Source of the DNA: Tubiluchus corallicola
Lineage: Eukaryota > Priapulida > Priapulimorpha > Priapulimorphida > Tubiluchidae
DNA: 64,000 bases
Assembly: GCA_030141605.1 (NCBI GenBank)
Contig: JAQGDQ010000022.1
Coordinates: 124,001-188,000, forward strand
Direction: 5' to 3'
Positions 1 to 12,397 of the stretch are shown here, piece after piece. Under the pieces are notes generated by a model, which ran no database searches, was not told the origin of the DNA, and saw nothing but the letters and a program-made list of their open reading frames with translations. Position 1 is the first letter of the stretch; each line of letters begins with the position of its first letter. The position numbers were made by a program, and so were the translations under genes.

Positions 1-2
1 TA

Positions 3-971
3 TGTGCCTTCGGATTAGTGGCCAATGTTTTAAATTTAATCGTGCTTACTCAAAAGAACATGATTTCGCCCACAAATAGCATTTTGACAGGTTTAGCAGT
101 CGCGGATATGCTAGTAATGCTGGCTAGTCTACCGTTTACAATTTGCTATCACATTCTGTTTTTAAAGGAGGAACACAAAGACAAAGGCGGTACTTATGCT
201 TGGAATGTCTTTGCGATTGTGCAAACGCAACTAACGATAACTTTTCACACCATATCTATATGGCTGACAGTGCTTCTAGCCATCTTCAGGTATGTGACTA
301 TTAGTTACCCTTCGCATAGCCGCGCGTGGTGTAACCTGTACAGGGCAAAACAGGCCATATTCACCGCATACATCGCCTCGGCAATAATATGCATTCCTAA
401 TTACCTTAATTACGTCGTCGAAGTAACAGATGATAACGTAACATCATACCAGATATCTTTCTCGGACATGGCCATCGCTCACGATGGTCTATTGAAGAAC
501 ATCAACTTTTGGATATACGGTGTGATTGTGAAAGTAATTCCTTGTATCGCACTGACAATGCTCAGTAGCCTTCTAATGCGTGTCCTTTTTGTTGCCAATA
601 AGAGAAAGCAGAAATTGACTTCAAAGCAGGGCCGCTTAGAAGCAGACAAAACGTGTGATCGCACCACACGGATGTTGTTGGTGATTCTCTTGTTGTTCCT
701 CATAACAGAGTTTCCCCAGGGAATTCTGGCTCTCTTAAGCGGAATGCTGGGAGATCCTTTTTTCCGCAATGTTTATATGCCGCTAGGTGACGTGATGGAC
801 ACGCTAGCTTTGGCTAATTGCGCAGTAAATTTTATTCTCTATTGCACAATGAGCAAACAATTTCGCATGACATTCAAAGAAACTGTACTGCCCAAAGTCT
901 GTGTTGAGGATAAATGGACTCGGCTAGTGCCTAACCATCGACCTAGTGTACAAATGAAATCGTTCGTCTGA
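3..971 (+). CDS. DMSR/myosuppressin-receptor-like class A GPCR, 5' partial
   Basis: A neuropeptide-type class A GPCR that would sit in the plasma membrane and signal through G proteins. The frame is open to the left edge; the first in-window codons read CAFGLVANVLN, the TM1 'GxxxN' block, so the N-terminus and start lie outside. The GTG at 18 is not a start. Numbering from that codon, TM2 holds LAVAD (26-30), TM3 ends in FRY (90-92) in place of DRY, TM6 is preceded by DRTTRML and contains TEFPQG (230-235), and TM7 ends in NFILY (271-275), an NPxxY variant. The DRTTRML...TEFPQG and CAVNFILYC blocks are typical of the DMSR/sex-peptide-receptor group; this is family knowledge recalled, not searched. 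No cysteine is visible at the usual TM3 start or in extracellular loop 2. The C-tail is short. The stop is TGA at 969-971. GPCR identity is near certain; the DMSR subgroup is likely. Confidence 0.9.
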   Translation, partial: CAFGLVANVLNLIVLTQKNMISPTNSILTGLAVADMLVMLASLPFTICYHILFLKEEHKDKGGTYAWNVFAIVQTQLTITFHTISIWLTVLLAIFRYVTISYPSHSRAWCNLYRAKQAIFTAYIASAIICIPNYLNYVVEVTDDNVTSYQISFSDMAIAHDGLLKNINFWIYGVIVKVIPCIALTMLSSLLMRVLFVANKRKQKLTSKQGRLEADKTCDRTTRMLLVILLLFLITEFPQGILALLSGMLGDPFFRNVYMPLGDVMDTLALANCAVNFILYCTMSKQFRMTFKETVLPKVCVEDKWTRLVPNHRPSVQMKSFV

Positions 972-3615
972 CCGTAACGGCCACTCCTTCCTTGCTCGGC
1001 TATTCACTAACACTCACATCGCTCTTTGAGCATATCTCTATGTTACTTGTTACTGATTAAGAGGTTACAGAAAGGCTTAATACAGTTTATATCTCTGCAC
1101 AGTTATTGCTTCCCTAGGATCAGATGCCTGTGTATCTTGAATGCTGTTATACATTATTGTTTCTGTGCTGTCCCTGCTGCCTACAATAAACTCGCTCGTA
1201 TTTACCTAATTATTGACTACTGGGTTCGCGTCAGCGTGCAATACATGTGTTTAAACAAACCTGACAGGGAATTCATATACACACCAGTTGCAGATTTGTA
1301 AAGTGACAGGTAGTTAATGAACATCAGATGTATGAATTTATCTCCACGCATACTACCCAGGTATATAAACTGTTTTTTTATCTAAAAATATCTGGACAAA
1401 CTCTTGAGCGACGGTGCGTGAAATTTTTCGCCTTTCTTTTCAGATTTCACATAAAGGAAGCCAGCCGTTACAGGTGTGCATTAATTGCAGTGATCATTAT
1501 TGCACGTTGCAGTGCACGTGTGCAGGCAATTGAAGCCACGTATCATGTTTATGCTGGGTGGTGATATTTACAACACTGATTAGTGCATCCGCTGCGTGAA
1601 AATATCCCGCGTACAAGCTCAGATATTCTTCATTATCACAAACGAACTTCGGTTATCATTGAAAACATGACAAAACTCGGCCGGAAAGGGTGTAACGAAG
1701 CCATACTGAACGCTTCACGTGCAGTCTATTACCGCTTAATTGACTAAGCATGAGTTTTGACAGAGATTCATTAGAGAACAGAAGATTAGAATGCGATCAT
1801 TTCGCGCCCAACTTCCCGTATCCTCTTTGTTAGTCAAGCCTAATAAATACGCTTTGTCACTTAACTCTGGAATTGATTAAAATGGAAAAATTGATTTAAT
1901 TAGTCTCAGAGGACTGTTAGGAAGCTGTAAATGGCTCACTTTTGTCAACTAAGGTTCGCCACTGAAGGGTAATTATAAATATTGTGTTCTGAGGGATAAT
2001 TATAAATACTTCAGTAGTTTATTGTAGTCTTACGATTTTCTGTTGAAGATTGTAAAAAAGGTTAATAAAATTATTCTCTTCTTCACACCAAAGCACAGTA
2101 TTCCAACTTGCAATTGCTTACCGAGCGCTCATCGAACGAATGTACAAAGCGTAATGCATTCCTCAAAATGTCCTGTTTACACTAATTTACTTTAGCGCGA
2201 TGTTTAGGATTTGTTCACATTTTTGCATTTGTAGCGAGAGTATGCTTATACAATATAATTTTCACAAATGAAAAAATAGCTGCACGCTTACAAAACCAAA
2301 AGTAATTTCAAGTTTCCTCATATAAAGCAAGCTGGTGTCTGTAGCAACTGTTGATTTTACAAGCATGTGTACCAAGCCTTATATTTAGCTAAGTAAAGCT
2401 ATACATAGAACAAACTTAGCCTGACCATCAGGCTGATAGATAGATATATATGTTCTTAGAATGTTAACACAATAGACACACTGCCGATTTTGTGACTCCA
2501 AAATTAGTTTGTCGATAGATTACTAACATTTTATTTCCTCATAGCCCTATGACCTTGAATATAGAATATATATGCGGTTTGCTCTCATCTGCAAAATTAG
2601 ACGACGCCAAACTTGGTGAGTAAATGAATGAGACACCACTAAGGAAATCGCCCAATCGCCCTTTTCGTGACAGTTTTATCTGCCACTCCGTCCACTGTTT
2701 AGCCCCTATAGGAGAAGATGTATGATGAATAGATATACCCTAACATGTCTAAGACATCTCTGCTTGCTTAATATCTGATCTTAAGGACTACTATCTTTGA
2801 TAGTCATTTAAGAGGATTAGCTTTGATAATTAAATTAACTTTGTTCCTGCCATAAACCTCTTTATTAAGTTGGTCCAGTATTTAATAAAGTGCAGGTAGA
2901 AATCACATTCAATTAAAGTAAATATTAGAAATTTTGCAGCATTCTAATGAAGATTGTTGTTGGAATAAACATGTGGTAACTCAAATGTTCCAAAAGTATT
3001 TTTATTTTTATTATGATAACATCGCAATGTTAGTGCTGCAAAATTTCTCTAACTTAATTGTCTTGCAGTGCGACAGTTCATTTTATTAAAAATCTCTTAT
3101 TTTTGTCGCATAAATTTGGTCTTTAGTAAAGCTTTATCCACAGAAATATTATCTATTACTGCCATCTGGCGCATCAACTTTTTTACCAACATGTCTTGTA
3201 CTCTTTTTTTATATTAATTGTTGATATGATGTACTGTAATTAGTGCTTGCAGATTAAAAAGATTTCGATTACCTTTTTAATTGTTTAGATGGACCAACAG
3301 TTTCCAAAATTGCCAAACAAGTAATCAGAGGGACAATCCAATTAACCAGAATCTTGATCGAATCATCGTGTGTTTTAAACATAATTTATGTTTTTTGTTG
3401 CATAGGAAATTCATTTCTCTAAGAAAATATAAGCGACAGTTTCTATCTTTACAATGCCATCGAAGGTTAATTAAAATATTGTCAAAGCAGAAGTGCTAAA
3501 AAGGGAGACGTATTAAGGGGTAAACTCCTTCAACATTTTCAACATTTATTTCAACATTTTATTTGCTAATTGTAGTACAGTTTCCAAAATACTAAAGTAA
3601 TTTATGAAAAAGTAA
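972..3615. other. 3' flank and intergenic DNA, no gene seen
   Basis: The first ~220 bases are probably 3' UTR of the receptor. The rest is AT-rich with many stops in all frames. The short open frames near 1026-1564 show no recognisable protein. A perfect 7-bp inverted repeat with a CCA loop lies at 2418-2434. I see nothing else. Confidence 0.5.
1185..1190 (+). promoter_or_regulatory. Candidate polyadenylation signal for the left-edge GPCR
   Basis: The first canonical AATAAA on the + strand downstream of the receptor stop, about 215 bases after it. No transcript evidence is available. Confidence 0.4.
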
Positions 3616-3619
3616 TAAA

Positions 3620-3620
<1 letters not shown>

Positions 3621-3714
<94 letters not shown>
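3621..3714. repeat. (TAA)n microsatellite
   Basis: About 31 uninterrupted TAA units. Open frames over it encode only poly-Ile or poly-Tyr and are artefacts. Confidence 0.98.
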
Positions 3715-3715
<1 letters not shown>

Positions 3716-3839
3716 TTTTCCAAATGTACCAAAAATTGATTTTTTTAAAAAAAATGCTCCATATTGTAGTGCAAATTTGTATTGATATATTACGAAAAAG
3801 CACTGCTTAATGTGTTTTAGTAAAAATTTATTCAACATT

Positions 3840-6800
3840 AATATATAAACGTATTTTGTAAATATTTAAATAAATAAAATAAATAAAAATAAATAAATTT
3901 TCAGCTAAATAATTTCAATTTTTCGTGGAAATTGTATACTATTACGGTTATCATGACCTATATGTATATCCTATATTCCTATTTACATATATGCTCCCGG
4001 CTTATCTTCAAAATAATAAATGTCTGTTAGAAATTCAGAACGCAAAAAAGAAATAAATGGGAGAGCAGTTCGTAATATTTTCAATAATCCATTATTTAGT
4101 TCTGATACCTCAAATGTCGTACCGATTTAACTATTTATTTTTATCTTAATTGGTTCATGATTTCTGATTCCCTTGATGAGTTAACATTTGTTGTAGGTTT
4201 AATAAAGATGACTAAGTTTGAAACACATCCATCGTCGAAAATTGCTTTTTGATTTTGGCAACAAAAAAACAAAAACAAGTGAAACTAGGCAAGGGAAACT
4301 GTTGACAAAAAACGAGCATGTGTAGCTGATCACAAAAATATTCCAAGCACACTTAGGCCTAGCAGTGAGAGCTCTTTAAGTGTGAAAAAAAACTCTTTAA
4401 GATTAAGATGATACTCAGTGCGGAATTACAGGCGTAAAATTATTGAGTAGCATATGAACTGAGAGTTCAAGGTGTCAAACGACACCCTTGACACTCCACG
4501 ACACATTGCATGTGCGTCAACAATATAAACTTCACGAATGGAAGCGCGTGAATGAATGTCTTATTGATTTTTAATCGTTAAGGCAACTTTCAGTGCACTC
4601 ATTGTGCAACTGTTAACAAACCACTCGAAGACTTAAGTTTAGCAAATTTTAACTTAACTCTGGCAAGAACTGTATAGAAAATCTCTCAAATAGAGGACAT
4701 AGGGAAGTGCTGACCCTGTTCACACGACTGTACTTGCACAAAAGTGCGCTCACGCATTCGATTGCCATTTGAGTGCTCCTTTATTACGTTCACTTGACTA
4801 AAAAATCGTTTTTTCAGTCCAGTACGAAATGGCTTCGTAGAACGCTAGTCTATTACTCTAAAACTATATCATGACCACTAGTCAAACTCTTATGATCATT
4901 GCAGGTCTTAATTCAACCCTTATAGCTCTTCAGCCAATCTAACATTTCAAAGTGTTATTTTACTCCCACTAGAGTAATTAATAACTAAATCGACTACTTT
5001 CTGTGATTAACGTAGTGTCTGGAATCATACCAACCTCTTTACTTATGTCTATCTAAACTGCAGTTTTCATTTTCATATATCCGAAAAGTCATTTCTCGAT
5101 TCTTCTTAGAAAAGGGCAACCACAGTGTAGACTATCATGCGAGCTCATGGCAATTACGTCTCATGGCATAAAATTGCACCAAAATTGCTGGTCTGCTGCC
5201 TGTCAGCTCATCATATCCTGTTATCAATGTAAAGCCTGCCTTTTATCAAATTACACCGTAGGCTTCGGTTACTCGCACTCGCAGCAGCTTTTAAATTCTC
5301 CATGCATCGGTTTTGGATTGTCGTTATAAAATTCACATTTCTTCATGAAGAAAAACGGGCGATGCATTAACGACGCATGCTATAGCCTTTGCTAAACACT
5401 CCCGTTTATGGGTTTCTGTAATACTTTAATGGACACGTGGAATATTAATGTTCGCAGATGTACACACATTCTAATTAGTAATTTATGGACCGAACAGCGG
5501 TTCTTTGAAAAGAAGTTTATTATTTTTCAAATCTGTCGCAAGATCACAAGCGTAAAATCGAGCTTGGGTAATACGCACGACGGCTCATAATAAATTAAAA
5601 TAAGCTATAAGTGAAAATAATGATAATCATAATGATAATTTGTATTATGGAGTAAGCTGTTAAATCTTGAAAACCGATCATACTTTGCTTTCATGTTTTC
5701 CATGTTTGACCGACTAAGCACTTTTTTTCTTTAATTTAATCCTATTTGAATTTAAGTTAAAGTTCTTTATTTTTTGCTAATGAGTGGCACAGATGTCATT
5801 ACCAAATTTATTGTGAAAAAACCGTTGGTCGACAGTGCCGCACGCCACAATACGTTATTTGGCACTTAACGTATGGTCTGCTTATTATATTGTGGTTGTG
5901 GCGGGACCGAAATCTGTCTATTTATCAAAAGAAATCCTCTGACCAGCAGACGTGTCTTAACCCAGTTTGGGTGTATATAATACATCCTAAACAAAAATGG
6001 TTCACGAAACTGCACCGAAGCAATTTTTGGGATGGTCAGCCATCCATTCACTAATTAGACCATCTTTGCCTATTTTTTTAACAAAAGGCAATACTAAACA
6101 ACTAATAATTTTACTTCCTTGTTGATGTAATTGCATGGCAGTGTAGCAGGGTACCACACAGCAGATATTCAGAAAAAGCATAAAAGAAGAAATTTTAGTT
6201 TTTAACATATTTAATTCGAAAGCAATTTAAAGAATCATTTTAAAAACGAAAGTATATTTGATACGACTGTAAATTTTACTGCTGAGCTATGAACTTTTGA
6301 AATGTTCATTAGTCATTACTTTTGGATTAATTTGTACAGTTCTGAATTTCCATTCAGAAGGTTTTTAGTTACATTTTGCATTCTTGTAGAGTAGTCTGCG
6401 CTTCGGTGTCGTTATAAACATTTTACTGTGCATGTCAACGGCTGTTTTAGCTTTAATGTGCTTTAAAGTAAACTAATAAGCAAATAAAGCTTTTTTATTA
6501 CAAGCTAATTTTTTCAGTATTTTTCTTAACTCATAGAGGCAGTAAGTGCGCATGTACAAAAAGAAAGTCGTAGTCAAGCGGCGCTTCGTCGTTCGTTTCG
6601 TGTTTCATATGCGAACCCTTAATTAATTCGTTTCTAAATCATTTGCCGCAAATTACTAAAGGCAAACCAACGGCAAAAGCTGTTCTCTAACAACCAGTAT
6701 TCAGTGCTGAATGAAGCAGCATTGAAAGCGTTCGAATGCACTCTAAATGAAATAGATTGAAATAGAAAACTGCGTTCATGTCAATCGATGTAGCGCCAAC

Positions 6801-7580
6801 GACAGGCTCGTCACATGGAGGGGCAACCGATTTTTCCGACACGTTTATTTCATACTTTTTATTAGCATCACATGCGTGGAACGTACAAATGCTCAGTAAC
6901 TGCAAGCCGAAAAAGTTAAGCGACATATGGTCAGTCACTTAAGTATAGAGGAGGTTAAAAGGATAGATAAAAAGGCTTATTTTTATACAGTTGTTATGGT
7001 CAGTCTTATGTGCTAATTCAACTTATTTGTTTGTATTTGAAGTTTATTTCAGCACGTTAATGCCATGCAAGTAATAACAAAAAGCTGCAGCAATAAACGC
7101 TAAGTACAAACATTTTCGTTATCATCAGCGTCGGCACTGTCCTTGCCTCTGTTACTACTGCTGATGTCGTTTGTTGCTTCGTTATCTCTTCAGTAGAAGA
7201 AAGCTAATTTTCCACTTTGCTGTTCACTATTGTATGCTATTTGAAGACACTTCACAATCACTAAGTGATCAGTCATGGCATAATAAAAGCCATTAAACAC
7301 AATTACAAGCTATCCTTTTTCTATTACGGCCCCGTAGTTTTGCAGTAGCTGTGGCGTTAATTGAGTGCTGTTAACTGCCGGGAAGTGGTTTCCTAATTAA
7401 TTTTCTGTATCATTAACGGCTTTTATACATGTGCACAGTATTCTCGTAGGTCATTAACCACTTTCCATTATTGTTTCCTCTAAGAATCCGCAAGGTAGTT
7501 ATGTTTTGTTTGCCTATTCGTAAGTTAATAAATTGGTAGCTGTTGGTAAATTGCTTGGTTGATCGTTAGTTGGTTAGTTA
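3840..7580. other. Intergenic DNA, no gene seen
   Basis: AT-rich unique-looking DNA. Apart from a small imperfect hairpin (AAGGTGTC against GACACCCTT) near 4470-4492 and short homopolymer runs I see no structure. The longest open frames (5147-5590, 5866-6208, 6687-6938) have no recognisable domain. Confidence 0.5.
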
Positions 7581-7586
7581 CTAATT

Positions 7587-7759
7587 CAGTCAGTCAGTCA
7601 GTCAGTCAGTCAGTCAGTCAGTCAGTCAGTCAGTCAGTCAGTCAGTCAGTCAGTCAGTCAGTCAGTCAGTCAGTCAGTCAGTTAGTCAGTCAGTCAGTCA
7701 GACAGTCAGTCAGTCAGACAGTCAGTCAGTCAGCAAGTCAGTCGGTCAGTCAGACAGTT
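7587..7759. repeat. (CAGT)n tetranucleotide array
   Basis: About 43 CAGT units. The 5' part is perfect; the 3' part carries single-base variants (TAGT, CAGA, CAAG, CGGT), so it has begun to decay on one side. Because 4 and 3 are coprime, the array reads as an open frame of Ser-Gln-Ser-Val repeats. It is not a CRISPR, since there are no spacers. Confidence 0.98.
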
Positions 7760-7925
7760 AAGTTGTTTGTTTATTTAGTTATCCATCTCAAAAAGTGATT
7801 TCAAAATGAAATTTTGAAAAGTAGTCACTGTGTAGGTCCACAGAGCGCGTTTTCATGTTCTTCACCAAACATCTAACGAAGATTGGTTATAGTTGGCGGT
7901 TATCGTTATAGTTTTGGTTGCCATT

Positions 7926-8062
7926 ACTGCTGCTGCTGTTGTTGTTGTTGTTTTTGCTTTTGCTGTTGGTGGTTGTTATTGTCGTCGTCATTGTCGTTGT
8001 CATCGCCGCCGTTGTTCTCACTGGAGAACTGTCGCTGTCGTTGTTGTTTTTGCTATTATTAT
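7926..8062. repeat. Imperfect trinucleotide tract (TGC/TTG/GTC/GTT)
   Basis: Mosaic of trinucleotide units with short pure runs (TGC x4, TTG x5, GTC x3). It gives Cys-rich, Val-rich or Ala-rich artefact reading frames. Confidence 0.9.
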
Positions 8063-8079
8063 ATTCGCAAATAATATCA

Positions 8080-8924
8080 CAGTAAAGTGTTTCTAAGAAT
8101 ACACTATACTTGCATATAGTTTCATGATAATTTTAGTTCAATGTGTGTCACACGTGCTGGAAAATTAGCACTATTGCATGAGTACGTGTTTTAAGTGGTG
8201 CAAATAAACTTTTAAGTACACAAGTGTTAATAAATGCAGGAAACGCTATTACAGACACCACCTTAAGGTAATGATTAAAGGATTAACTGAATATGTTAAA
8301 CTGATTTAATTATTATAATGTCAGTGAGGTTTTTCGAGAAGTGGTAAAGCTGCTTAACCACCATAAATCTTTTTTATTAACTAATTATCACATATGGGCA
8401 ATTTCCGTATCGCTTTTTAGGCGTCTGTTCTATAAAGTGCTAAGATGTTCATTAAATAATAATAGGCGCATTACGTTTAATTTTACGTTTTATACACGTA
8501 CAAAAAGTACTAAAACGCGGGTGTAATAAAAATAGATACTCTGTGATAAAACTCAGCTTTTGCACCCCGATTTTATGGCCTAATTCTGCACTTCCCTGTT
8601 AACTGATAAAGTAAGGCCAATGTAAAAACAACCCTCCAAGGCAGTGCGAAATGCCAATGTATTTATTTGGGATACCCAGCTTGCTTTTTAATACTGTTTT
8701 GCACCTTCTTTTAAAAAAAATTATCCCTTAATTGTTTACTTAATTGCTTTGAATGACGATAAAATAGGTCAAGCTACAGCAAGAAGCCAGTCTTGCGCAG
8801 CGACAGTCGATTATTTTGGCAGGTAAACCGCTTTGCCACACAATTAGTGGAAAGAAGGAAAGGCCTTTTCAGTGCTTTTAATTCTTCTTACTTAGGGTAT
8901 TGTTGGTTTACGTACTGACATGGG
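8080..8924. other. Intergenic DNA, no gene seen
   Basis: AT-rich sequence without recognised coding or repeat structure. Confidence 0.5.
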
Positions 8925-9345
8925 CATGCGCAGTGAACAAATCGGAATCTGTATCTATTGGAGAAGAAGGGGGAGAAACCAAGAGACTATATGAACTGCG
9001 CAATTAATGAAGTTGTTTAAACCCCACGTGGTGTTGCTGTCAAGCATAGACACGCTCGTCGTACCTTTGGCCAGAAATTTTATTTACAGGATCGCTAGTT
9101 AAGAACATGGAAACATGCACTACAGTGATACTTCTTATACCGCATCTATTCTGTTTAAATAATAATCCTGTTAAGAATACCAAGTTTGTAACAAAAAAGT
9201 GAAATTTGTGAAACTGAATTGAACAGAAAATACGGCTTAATAAAAAGGATAAAATCTACGGTATTGTAAAATTTTACGTGTGATGTGCCCTTACATAAAA
9301 CGGACCCATGGTGCGGCAATATAGCAAAACAATGAATGTACTCTT
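8925..9345. repeat. Copy A of a ~420-bp direct repeat
   Basis: Matches 10546-10985 in the same order and orientation. Shared blocks include GGGCATGCG near the start, GGAGAAGG..GGGAGAA, TGAACTGCGCA, the 20-mer around CAAGTTTGTAACAAAAAAGT, and AAACTGAATTGAACAGAAAA. Unit type is unknown: a decayed interspersed element or a local duplication. Confidence 0.8.
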
Positions 9346-10545
9346 TCATTTTCATATAATTGTACTTGTTTAATGTTTATAGTCGTTGAACTGCATCTTG
9401 TAGCAATAGGACTATCATTTAGTACCATTCTATAGAGATTGTCAAATTTGCACGGTATGCTCTTTATAATGCGCTACATTGACTGTGAATGGATAAAATT
9501 ACGAACCTTTCACGATGGTATATTCCCACAGTGACTTTTTTAATGGAACGAAAATGTAAATTATGACAGAGAGTGTCGTACATTATAATATTTTTGCCCC
9601 ACGCGGAGTGATTCACATGCGTGCAATGTCAGGCTTTATTATTGCAGTAAGTAGGCCCTGGAGGGTTTCTGCTTCTAAAGTAAATCCCATAGAGTGTAAT
9701 CATTCATGTTATTAATTTTGTTATTGAACTACATTTGGACATAAAAGGGCTGTACTAATGGTGTTATATTTACATTAGTGCACAGCCGACACGTCTCGTA
9801 AAAGAAAAAATTGATTATATTTCAGTTGGGCATTATGATCATTACAATGAACTAGACAAACTCCCTGAATAACAGCTAATCATCTATGCTGGTTACACTC
9901 AAGTCATTTTCGCTTTGAATTATCAGTAGATCGACCATTCCACTAAGGGCAATTATACTTGCATCAAGATTAATCTGTTGTAAACGTCTACTTGTGTTTC
10001 TGCACCTACATATATTTAAATTTAACTTCTGAAACAGTTATGCTCCTATTTCATTTCGCTCCTGCTTCATTTTGTTCCATTCTGATTGGCTTCATTGGAT
10101 TATAATCCATTTTGTGTTTTTTCCATTTCATTGTATGAATTCTGTTTTTCAATATTTCAGTCTATAATGTTGGAAAGAACATTCTCCTCTTGAAAATTCG
10201 CTATGCAGGCAAGAATACCTTGTTGTCCACATGACGGTTTTCATTGCTTCAATTTCTCAGTCCTAATTACGGTATAAGGGAAATTTTTATCTTGTTTATT
10301 AGTATTAATTAAGATACATCTCCTACTTGCTACAGTAAGAGAAAGGTACTGCTTTTCTTCTGTTCAGTTCTGCTGTTTGCATAATTTTTTGCATAGTTTT
10401 GTTGATATGATAAGACACTGTTTGGTTGTTCCTTAAAAAAACTCATTTGAAGTTCTAAATCTTGTACTACTTATCTGAAATAATCTACCTATCCACCACA
10501 GTTGCTGACCGAAGACAACCACGTGCACAGCCAAAATACAACACA
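9346..10545. other. Intergenic DNA between the two direct-repeat copies
   Basis: AT-rich; a short run of repeated T-rich phrases ('CATTTCGCTCC', 'CATTTTGTTCC') occurs around 10050-10110. No gene seen. Confidence 0.45.
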
Positions 10546-10985
10546 GCTGACAGGGGCATGCGTAGGGAACAAATAGAAAATCTGTATTTTTTGGAGAAGG
10601 GGGAGAACCAAGGGGCTCTATGAACTGCGCAGTTAATGATGGTGTTTAGACTCCACGCGATGATGCTCTCAAGCACAGCTCACTCATACCTCTGACCAAA
10701 AATTTCATTTTATAGGGGTGGAATCGCTGATAAAGAAAATGGAAACATGCAATACATTTGCTACTACATGCACTACATTCCAAGTTTGTAACAAAAAAGT
10801 GAAAACCGCGAAACTGAATTGAACAGAAAACTCGGCTTACAGTTTGTTATGACCAGTGTGTTATATGGTTTAAACAAAAAGGATTAAATCTAGGGTATTA
10901 TATAATTTTATTTATGTAATATTATGTAATATGCTTTACTTAAAGCTAACCCATGCTGCGACACTATGGCAAAAACAACTAACGA
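10546..10985. repeat. Copy B of the ~420-bp direct repeat
   Basis: Second copy of the segment at 8925-9345, about 1.6 kb downstream in the same orientation. It carries extra sequence before the CAAGTTTGTAACAAAAAAGT block and between the TGAATTGAACAGAAAA and GGATTAAATC blocks. Divergence by eye is roughly 20-25%, so the duplication is old. Confidence 0.8.
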
Positions 10986-12395
10986 AAGCATGTTGCTTTA
11001 TTGCTACTTTCACCTTTGTAAATATTGGTCACGATTGTAATTGTTAAGCTGCCCACAATACCAATTTAAATTTCTTGATTTCTAGAAAATTGCTCATTTA
11101 AGTTAATATGCTTTCTGCGATCTTTGGGGAATGCAGTACGTAGTCGCCTTAAAATTGAAATTTCGCTATGTGTGATCGACTGGAATTGCAAACAAGCCAC
11201 ACAGAGTCACAGTGGAAATTATCAGACCTCTTCCAATACTCCTGCTGTGCCAGAATTGCACTGAAAGAAAGTAATTTGGTTATAGTTTAGAATTGTGTCC
11301 TTCGAGGATAGGTGGTTATATGTGACAGTAAAACTGATGTGTTTTGACCGTGCTCGTGGAGCGTGGTCTGTAGCACCGGCTCCAGGGATTGCTTCCTGAT
11401 TACGTTTTAATAAACATGCAGGGGGAGCTTAGCATTCTAAGCTAATTCTTTGCTAATTCGCAAATGTATTTCTGACAATTTGAAGAACACTGAAGACAGC
11501 AACAACTACAATGAATTCAATGTCTACAACAACAGTTGCTGTAACAGCCTCTGTAACAGTAACAAGTACAAAATTGAAATTAATGACAGCACTGACCACT
11601 TATCGCCCACCAACAAAAACAGCAGCAGCAATAGATGACAAAAAGTAACTGGTACCTAGAAATGGCTTACAAAAGGAAATAAAGTGAATTTTATCGCATT
11701 GCGAAAAGGACGCGCCATTGATCCCAACGCAGTATGTAATTACACGATGACAACCATTTCTTTAGGACTGTAGTGCATCAGGCTCTAAAACGGGTACATG
11801 AATTACGCAGAACTGGAATTTAGTTTAGTAAGAACAAAGTAACTCAGATTGCAGACGATAGTTGCGAATTTAGCTTGAAGACTGACATGCTTTATCATGA
11901 TATTGTAAACTTGCTATTCACTACTGTTTGCTACTGTGCTGCTGCTTCTGTTGCTGTTCTTGTTGCTGTTGCCACAGCCACTACTGCTGCTATTAGTGCT
12001 ACTACTATTACTCTTACTGCGATTGCTACTGCTGCTGCTACCATCATTATTACTACTACTACTATTATTTTTCTACGGCAACACAAGGAGACAAGAATGT
12101 GACTGGCCTATATATAGCATCTTTAGTGTGAATAAGTAGAAATTTTATTCACGGTCAGGTAATTACTATGCACAGTATTGTAGGCCTATTTCGTGATCAA
12201 TGTATCCATACGTGTACGTCATATATGATTGAGCATGGAAGCCATACAATTCAAGAACAACCTGCATATTAAGGAAGCCCGTGCTGCGTCAGCTACACGT
12301 TAATCTGTCCAAAGCTGCCAACTTCAAGTGCCTCTAAAATGGCCAACGATTAAGTTTAGGTCGATGCGAAGCAGTTATACGACGCATCGTAAAAC
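10986..12395. other. Intergenic DNA with trinucleotide-rich patches
   Basis: No gene seen. 11490-11636 is rich in AAC/CAG units. 11930-12075 is a CTG/CTA/TTG mosaic whose open frames (poly-Leu, poly-Ala/Thr) are artefacts. Confidence 0.5.
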
Positions 12396-12397
12396 CT

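Noticed and set aside
1026-1564. Two open frames downstream of the left-edge GPCR
   Set aside because: They lie in the probable 3' UTR, show no domain and have no supporting splice sites.
3602-3838. Poly-Ile and poly-Tyr reading frames
   Set aside because: They are translations of the TAA microsatellite; the same applies to 15625-15982 and 22934-23284.
7587-7759. CRISPR-like array
   Set aside because: Perfectly contiguous 4-bp units without spacers, in a eukaryotic context.
7559-7798. Ser-Gln-Ser-Val repeat protein
   Set aside because: A frame forced open by the CAGT array; no start context, splice sites or non-repeat domain.
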